A stretch of 64,000 nucleotides of DNA, from NCBI GenBank assembly GCA_023429995.1, contig JAEZCE010000052.1, forward strand, positions 1-64,000, written 5' to 3'. This DNA is from Bacillota bacterium. Its GTDB lineage: Bacteria > Bacillota > UBA4882 > UBA8346. Shown in pieces: positions 59,621 to 64,000 of this stretch. Within the stretch, counting starts at the first letter, position 1. Every line of letters begins with the position of its first letter. The notes beneath the pieces were generated by a model. The model searched no databases. It worked only from the letters and a program-made list of their open reading frames with translations, and had not been told where the DNA came from. The position numbers and the translations under genes were made by a program.

Positions 59621-60452
59621 AATTCATTACCAGAACCTCATCAATTTTTCCGCGCCCAGTGGCAACAGAGTTGATGTTTCGGCTAGCGGCCACTGTTATG
59701 ATTGAAAAATCCTTATATAAATCCAAAATAAAATCCGTTGCGGAATTGCTCAGCAAAACAAAACAGCCCTTGTCGGACAACTCTTTATAAACATCCCTCA
59801 ATCGTTGCTGTTCATTCTTTCCAAAACCGTTTAAATCATAACCTGTAAATGATGATGTATCGGATACAGGATCGTAGGGAGGATCAAAATAGATAAAATC
59901 CCCTTTTTTGGCGTCTTTTACAGCTTGCTCAAAATCTACATTCATAATCTGAATATTCTTGGTGGATAAGTAATTGTGGACGGCCTTTAACAAAAGTTCA
60001 TCAAGGATTTTTGGGTTATGATAACTGCCAAAAGGAACATTAAATTGACCCGCGCTATTGACTCGGAACAACCCATTGAAACATGTTTTATTAAGGTAAA
60101 TAATTCGCGACGCCCTTTGGATCGGATTGAGTTTTTTAAAATTAGAATTTCTATCTAAATCACGAATTGCATAGTAATACTCTTTTTCGTTTTTATATTG
60201 TCGAAGATCGAGAACCAGTTCATCGAGGGAATCTCGAATAACCTTATAGCAGTTGATTAATTCCGTATTACTATCATTAATCATTCCAACTGTCGGTTGA
60301 ATATCAAACAAAACAGCCCCGGCGCCGATGAACGGCTCATGATAGGTACCGTATTTTTGGGGAATATATTTGCGGATTGTCGGTAGGAGCTGTCGTTTTC
60401 CCCCGGCCCACTTTAAAAAAGGTTGAAGTTTTTTATTTTTTTTCAATAACAT
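59598..60452 (-). CDS. Dam-family (D12) adenine-N6 DNA methyltransferase
   Basis: The 284-residue protein has the D12 landmarks: FLKWAGGKRQLLPTIRKYIP at the start (cofactor loop), YHEPFIGAGAVLFD, the IYLNKTCFNGLFRVNSAGQFNVPFGSY segment and the catalytic DPPY in FIYFDPPYDPVSDTSSFTGY. It methylates adenine in a short site, GATC or GATATC being usual for this class. It is the first gene of the restriction-modification operon. AAAGGTGA precedes the ATG. The host DNA here contains ordinary GATC sites (three at 21595-21616, for example). Confidence 0.9.
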   Translation of the reverse strand: MLLKKNKKLQPFLKWAGGKRQLLPTIRKYIPQKYGTYHEPFIGAGAVLFDIQPTVGMINDSNTELINCYKVIRDSLDELVLDLRQYKNEKEYYYAIRDLDRNSNFKKLNPIQRASRIIYLNKTCFNGLFRVNSAGQFNVPFGSYHNPKILDELLLKAVHNYLSTKNIQIMNVDFEQAVKDAKKGDFIYFDPPYDPVSDTSSFTGYDLNGFGKNEQQRLRDVYKELSDKGCFVLLSNSATDFILDLYKDFSIITVAASRNINSVATGRGKIDEVLVMNYDCINKK

Positions 60453-60478
60453 TCACCTTTAGAATTATTAATATAAAT

Positions 60479-60507
60479 AATTTATCACGAACACACGTTC
60501 TTGTCCA
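60479..60507 (-). promoter_or_regulatory. Restriction-modification operon promoter with LexA box
   Basis: On the minus strand TGGACA (60507-60502) and TAAATT (60484-60479) are 17 bases apart, 27 bases before the methyltransferase start. The spacer contains CGAACACACGTTC (60488-60500, read on the plus strand), which fits the Bacillus LexA box CGAACRNRYGTTCG except for the last base. LexA bound here would block RNA polymerase. Confidence 0.7.
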
Positions 60508-60704
60508 GGCCTTTATAAATAATTCTATATATACCACTAAACATCCTTTGATTGTTTAATAACTTCAGAGGGCATATCAAAAAACACTTCAGTTTCTGAT
60601 TTTCCACTATTTAGTTGACATTTATTGTGTTCTTCGTCAATAAAGCTAGTATATCGGTCTTTACTTACAATTTGTCGCGATCGGAGACAAAGGAGTTGTC
60701 CTAT

Positions 60705-61730
60705 TTGGCTAAATCCCGTGGTTTTATTGGTAAGTTTTTTCTTGGGGCACTGCTCACGACGTTATCCATGGTTACACTCTCTTGTAGTCATTCGGTTCAT
60801 GATCCATCGCCAGTGAATATTCAAGGTTTGGTAAAAAAAGCTGTCCAGTCCTACCGGGCCAAAGGGATCGATTTTCATCGAAATCTCATGGATTACCAAG
60901 CATTCGGAAGTTTTTTGCATTTTGAGGACACCGCCGGGTTTGATCAATCATTGTTAAAAAGAGATGAGGAAGGAATTCCTTTTGTGCAATATGAGGGTGA
61001 TTTTTATTATAACCCGGTGACAGTTGCGCAGTATGGGCTCTTCCAATATGGTAAATTGCTTCGAAATCAGGCTAGGTTGGATGATTTTAAAGCCGTAGCC
61101 GATAAATTGTTGGATTTACAAGAATCAGACGGTTCCTTTCGGTATTCTTTCGCATGGTATTATTACCTTACAGGGAGGAAATTCAAAACCGGGTGGGTCT
61201 CGGCGATGGCGCAAGGCCAAGCCTTAAGCGTTTTAGCCAGGGCCTATGTATTAACAAAAGACAGTCGCTATTGGGAGGCGGGTAATAAGGCATTTCAATT
61301 TTTATTGACTCCCACGGCAGCTGGTGGAGTCATGGATACACTGGAAGATTTGAATCCGAGATGGAAAAATTATGTCACCTTTGAACTATATCCGGTAAAA
61401 CCGGCTTCTTATACCTTAAACGGTTTCATGTTTTCGCTCTTGGGATGTTATGACTGGTGGCAACTGGCGCCGGGGGCGCCGGATGGTAATTGTAAAATGG
61501 CGTTGGCTGCTTTTACGGCAGGGATTAAGAGCTTGAATTTAATATTAAAATATTATGATGTTGGAGGATTTGTCTCCTATGACTTGGGTTATATTGTTTA
61601 CCAGGCCAGACCCAATTTAGACCCCTTCTATTTTGCGGTGGATATTTATTTATTACATGCCCTATATTCTATCACCGGGGATGAAAATTTACGGAAATAC
61701 GAACGGCTTTGGTCGTCCTACGTGAATTAA
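60705..61730 (+). CDS. Lipoprotein with D-glucuronyl C5-epimerase-like domain
   Basis: TTG 60705 follows AAAGGAG. The 341-residue product begins with a basic stretch, a hydrophobic segment and a lipobox (TLSCSHS), so it should be a lipoprotein. The rest is an alpha/alpha barrel with the C5-epimerase C-terminal pattern: YEGDFYYNPVTVAQYGLFQYGKLL, WVSAMAQGQALSVLARAYVLTKDSRYWEAG and a Tyr-rich C-terminal half with VMDTLEDLNPRWKNYVTFELYP. Eukaryotic homologues epimerise glucuronate in heparan sulfate. A bacterial substrate is not known; an exopolysaccharide is likely. Its stop shares bases with the convergent carboxypeptidase gene. Confidence 0.8.
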   Translation: MAKSRGFIGKFFLGALLTTLSMVTLSCSHSVHDPSPVNIQGLVKKAVQSYRAKGIDFHRNLMDYQAFGSFLHFEDTAGFDQSLLKRDEEGIPFVQYEGDFYYNPVTVAQYGLFQYGKLLRNQARLDDFKAVADKLLDLQESDGSFRYSFAWYYYLTGRKFKTGWVSAMAQGQALSVLARAYVLTKDSRYWEAGNKAFQFLLTPTAAGGVMDTLEDLNPRWKNYVTFELYPVKPASYTLNGFMFSLLGCYDWWQLAPGAPDGNCKMALAAFTAGIKSLNLILKYYDVGGFVSYDLGYIVYQARPNLDPFYFAVDIYLLHALYSITGDENLRKYERLWSSYVN

Positions 61731-62536
61731 CCCCGCAGGTTAAAACCGTAGTTGAACAGTTTGATGGAGTCATTATAAATGCTCGAGGTTTTCAGGACTA
61801 TATTAATTAAGGTCTTTCCTCGATAGGATGCTGCTGAAACCAGACATCCGCCGGCATTTACCGTATATCCGGTTTTGACGCCAATCGCATAAGGGTAACG
61901 CCAGAGAAGTTTATTATGGTTCTCCAACTGTCTGGTTTGCCCTGGTTTGGCGCCGGGAATCTCCTTTACTTTCGTTCCGACAATAGCCGCGAAGTTTGAA
62001 TTTTTAAGGGCATATCGGGTTAAAATGGACATATCATAAGCCGTAGTGTAATGACCTATTTGCGGAAGACCGCTGGCATTTTTGAAATAAGTGTTTTTCA
62101 TACCTAAGAGTTTTGCTTTTTGATTCATGACTTTGGTAAAATTCGCTTCCGTACCGGATACCGCTTCCGCCAGAGCGGTGGCGGCATCATTGCCGGATTC
62201 CAACATTAACCCGTAAAGTAATTCACGGACAGTCCTTTTCTCATATTTTCGTAAATTCATTGAAGTTCCTTCTTTGGAAGCTGCATCGGGGTGGACTGTG
62301 ACAATGGTGTTTAAAGGTAATTTTTCCAATACCAGGACTGCAGTCATGATCTTGGTTGTGCTGGCCGGAGCCATGATTGCCAGGGAACTTTTGGAGTAAA
62401 GAACAGTCCCGCTATTGAGGTCGACTAAAATTGCCGCTCGCGCGTTAATCGATGGTTTGTTGAGTGGTTGGGCGGAAATAAGTTCCGGAATAAGAAAAAG
62501 AATCAAGGCAACGGTTAGTAATGTAAATTTTTTCAT
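61727..62536 (-). CDS. D-alanyl-D-alanine carboxypeptidase (S11, DacF-like)
   Basis: The 269-residue protein has a signal peptide (residues 1-22) and the three penicillin-binding motifs: PASTTKIM (S59-x-x-K62), ESGND and VKTGYT. It removes the terminal D-Ala of peptidoglycan stems. The usual C-terminal beta-sandwich of PBP5/DacA is missing, so the enzyme is short, like the DacF or DacB spore forms (name inferred). ATG 62536 follows AGGGA. It is convergent with the epimerase-like gene, sharing a TTAA. Confidence 0.9.
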   Translation of the reverse strand: MKKFTLLTVALILFLIPELISAQPLNKPSINARAAILVDLNSGTVLYSKSSLAIMAPASTTKIMTAVLVLEKLPLNTIVTVHPDAASKEGTSMNLRKYEKRTVRELLYGLMLESGNDAATALAEAVSGTEANFTKVMNQKAKLLGMKNTYFKNASGLPQIGHYTTAYDMSILTRYALKNSNFAAIVGTKVKEIPGAKPGQTRQLENHNKLLWRYPYAIGVKTGYTVNAGGCLVSAASYRGKTLINIVLKTSSIYNDSIKLFNYGFNLRG

Positions 62537-63014
62537 TGAATATATCCCTGGCACAAGTTTTAGTCAAGCGAACCTAACGAACCCATCTTGAAATGCTCTA
62601 TTTTCAATATATTCTTGGTTTCAACAAGAGGTATACATTTTCCTTTAAAAAAATTTGGAAACTATCATCGAATACCAGCTCAATAAATTTTGGGCCTGTC
62701 AAACTGAAATAGACAATTTGATTTTAATTATTGACAAAAATAAAAACTCTATACTTTATCGAGGCTGATTGTTTGGTGTGATTTAAGAATTTTCAGCGCT
62801 ACGGGTTCCAACCGAAAAATATTCACGCCATCATGAACACGGCATGGATTGGGGATGCTAGGTAATAAAATCTGTGGATATTGATAAATAAAAGGTTTTC
62901 CCACGATTTAATGAGTTTTTTACGAAAACCCTGATCCAACTGCAGGAGAATAGGATGCCGGAGAAGAATGAAGAAAAAAAAGAGAAGGCAACATTTTGTT
63001 GGAGGGATTATTGA
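62537..63014. other. Non-coding gap before the unknown gene
   Basis: AT-rich, with no credible ORF. A TTGACA (62731-62736) is followed by several -10-like TATACT/CTTTAT stretches, of which none has perfect spacing; a promoter for the gene at 63015 is plausible. Nothing else is recognised. Confidence 0.4.
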
Positions 63015-63584
63015 ATGGCAGAAGCAAGTGTCTCATTAAAAATATTAATGGAGACTCATTTTGATTGGGATGAACCCCTGAAATATGTCCATGATTACCG
63101 CGCCGATATCATGGTAAATGGAGATAAATTCCCAAATTCGGTAAAGATGGGGCATATTAGTGGGAGTTATATTGCGGTTGATTTATGGATTGCCCGTCCG
63201 GCCGGTACTCTTTTTGATGTTTTTGACTCCCACAGTCAGTCCTTATCTGAGCTTTATAATGTAATCATGGACGAAAATCAGGAACTGAAAGCCAGTATTA
63301 TCCAGGAGATCAGTTACCGGAATATCCTGTTTATCGAGGATGTCGGGTTTGAAGAGGCCGGTTATGAAAAGGAAGTTGAACTGCTTACCAAAGGGATCGC
63401 CTATTTTATCCGGACTTTGGCGCGGGAAGTTGATGCCGTGATTTACGAACCCGTATTGAACACTAAAAACCAAAAAATAAATGATGTCTTTAAGGAATTG
63501 GGCTTTAAACGGATTATGGATTCGCAGTATTTGTTTTTTAACCGGCATTTGGCTCTATCTTTACCGGATGGTTCCCAATTCTAA
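63015..63584 (+). CDS. Hypothetical protein, possibly GNAT-like
   Basis: ATG has TTGGAGGG upstream. The 189-residue soluble protein is acidic, with no membrane segment. The part FKELGFKRIMDSQYLFFNRHLALSLP resembles the last beta-strand pair of GNAT acetyltransferases, but the acyl-CoA-binding loop (R/Q-x-x-G-x-G/A) is not visible, so this is a weak guess. Conserved-looking parts are NILFIEDVGFEEAGYEKEV and YFIRTLAREVDAVIYEPVL. A hairpin terminator follows at 63639. Not recognised. Confidence 0.6.
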   Translation: MAEASVSLKILMETHFDWDEPLKYVHDYRADIMVNGDKFPNSVKMGHISGSYIAVDLWIARPAGTLFDVFDSHSQSLSELYNVIMDENQELKASIIQEISYRNILFIEDVGFEEAGYEKEVELLTKGIAYFIRTLAREVDAVIYEPVLNTKNQKINDVFKELGFKRIMDSQYLFFNRHLALSLPDGSQF

Positions 63585-63638
63585 TCGGGCAAACCGGAGA
63601 AAGTTTAAAAAATTTTTGAGCTTTTGGGTTTCTCAAGG

Positions 63639-63676
63639 AAAACGGAGGAAAAGTATCTTTTCTCCGTTTTCTTTAT
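63639..63676 (+). terminator. Terminator after the unknown gene
   Basis: ACGGAG(G)AAAAG and CTTTTCTCCGT arms with a three-base loop are followed by a T-rich tract. Confidence 0.8.
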
Positions 63677-63730
63677 TGTTAAGATTGTTCAATCGCCACG
63701 CGCGCGCCTTATCCCCTCTGACCCATTGAA

Positions 63731-63868
63731 TTAATTAGTTTTTTTACACACTAAAACCGGAATTCGGATGAAGGCTAAAACAAAAAAAATAAGGGCTATA
63801 AACCAGATTTTTCGGGCATAAATCGCTTCCGATTGGTGATAGCCACGGGGAATGGGCCTCGGAACCAA
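63731..63868 (-). CDS. Very small membrane protein, 45 residues
   Basis: TTG 63868 follows a strong GAGGAGG site. The product has a hydrophilic start (VPRPIPRGYHQSEAIYARK), one membrane helix (IWFIALIFFVLAFIRIPVLV) and a short basic end. It is divergent from a LexA-type promoter at 63905-63951. In many Bacillota the gene divergent from lexA encodes an SOS-induced membrane division inhibitor such as YneA; this one has the membrane helix but lacks the LysM domain, so function is open. Confidence 0.5.
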   Translation of the reverse strand: MVPRPIPRGYHQSEAIYARKIWFIALIFFVLAFIRIPVLVCKKTN

Positions 63869-63904
63869 CGGAGACACCTCCTCAAAAAATAACAGATCGA
63901 ACAT

Positions 63905-63951
63905 TTGTTTTATCAAGGATTCTATGATATAATAGTTCGAACATAGGTTCG
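63905..63951. promoter_or_regulatory. Divergent promoter region with LexA/SOS box
   Basis: CGAACATAGGTTCG (63938-63951) has perfect CGAAC/GTTCG arms of the Bacillus LexA box (one deviation from the RNRY spacer). To its left lies a plus-strand promoter: TTGTTT (63905-63910), 17-base spacer, TATAAT (63928-63933) with a TG extension. On the minus strand TTGCGA and TTATAT flank the box. The plus-strand target starts beyond the window, possibly lexA itself. Confidence 0.7.
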
Positions 63952-64000
63952 CAAATTAGAAAGAAAAGTTGGTTATAAATATAAATTCTCTTTCATAGTA

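Noticed and set aside
63481..63729. 82-codon plus-strand ORF
   Set aside because: Shadow of the 3' end of the gene 63015-63584 running through its terminator.
1..64000. CRISPR array or prophage
   Set aside because: No regularly spaced direct repeats with unique spacers, no cas genes and no phage structural genes were seen; the only regular repeat is the 33-base coding repeat.

Overview
The window is the chromosomal origin region of a low-to-medium GC, flagellated Bacillota (Firmicutes). The evidence is the gene order rpmH-rnpA-yidD-yidC-jag-mnmE-mnmG-rsmG-soj-spo0J on the minus strand, diverging from dnaA-dnaN-recF-(DUF721)-remB-gyrB on the plus strand. Strong purine-rich ribosome binding sites, frequent TTG/GTG starts, a SleB-type spore cortex hydrolase and a GlnR-glnA operon agree with this. 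P-ring genes (flgA, flgI) are unusual for a monoderm and hint at a deep-branching or diderm-like lineage. The exact taxon cannot be fixed from sequence reading alone.

Layout. 1-530: two divergent, inverted copies of what looks like a structured RNA, the left copy cut by the window edge. 587-4658: small membrane proteins and cell-wall hydrolases (SleB, DUF4015, NlpC/P60). 4788-8831: glycine decarboxylase genes gcvT-gcvPA-gcvPB, with no gcvH. 8953-12050: lytic transglycosylase, DUF559 nuclease, glnR-glnA. 12050-25392 (minus strand): bactofilin, a broken M23 peptidase carrying a small inverted-repeat element, DUF4446, larB, parB, parA, rsmG, two tandem mnmG paralogues, mnmE, jag, yidC, yidD, rnpA, rpmH. 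25393-27386: bipartite oriC around dnaA. 27387-33355: dnaN, recF, DUF721/zinc ribbon, remB, gyrB, tadA and two tRNA-Ser genes. 33499-37814: accessory genes (His-rich repeat protein, dehydrogenase, EamA-like half transporter, J-domain protein, LRR protein). 37880-43350: chemotaxis operon cheD-A-W-R-B-Y. 43566-48624: SHOCT protein, ddl, PHP hydrolase, rapZ, yvcK. 48788-52976: flagellar rod and P-ring genes. 53207-57433: membrane protein, methyltransferase, glgA, a GalT-like enzyme. 57510-64000: tRNA-Thr, small unknown genes, a restriction-modification pair, a C5-epimerase-like lipoprotein, a D,D-carboxypeptidase, and a LexA-type promoter at the right edge.

How the genes work together. Replication start (DnaA, DnaN, RecF, GyrB), segregation (Soj/Spo0J with at least three parS-like sites), membrane insertion (YidC, YidD) and tRNA wobble modification (MnmE/MnmG, TadA) form the conserved core. 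Cell-envelope enzymes surround it. Motility genes form two blocks, chemotaxis and rod/P-ring. Two near-consensus SOS boxes, one in the promoter of the restriction-modification operon and one in a divergent promoter at the right edge, suggest DNA-damage control of accessory genes.

The most noteworthy items are the paired RNA-like elements at the left edge, the diverged second mnmG, the SOS box in front of the restriction-modification operon, the inverted-repeat element inside the broken peptidase, and the 33-base repeat gene coding for a His-rich protein.
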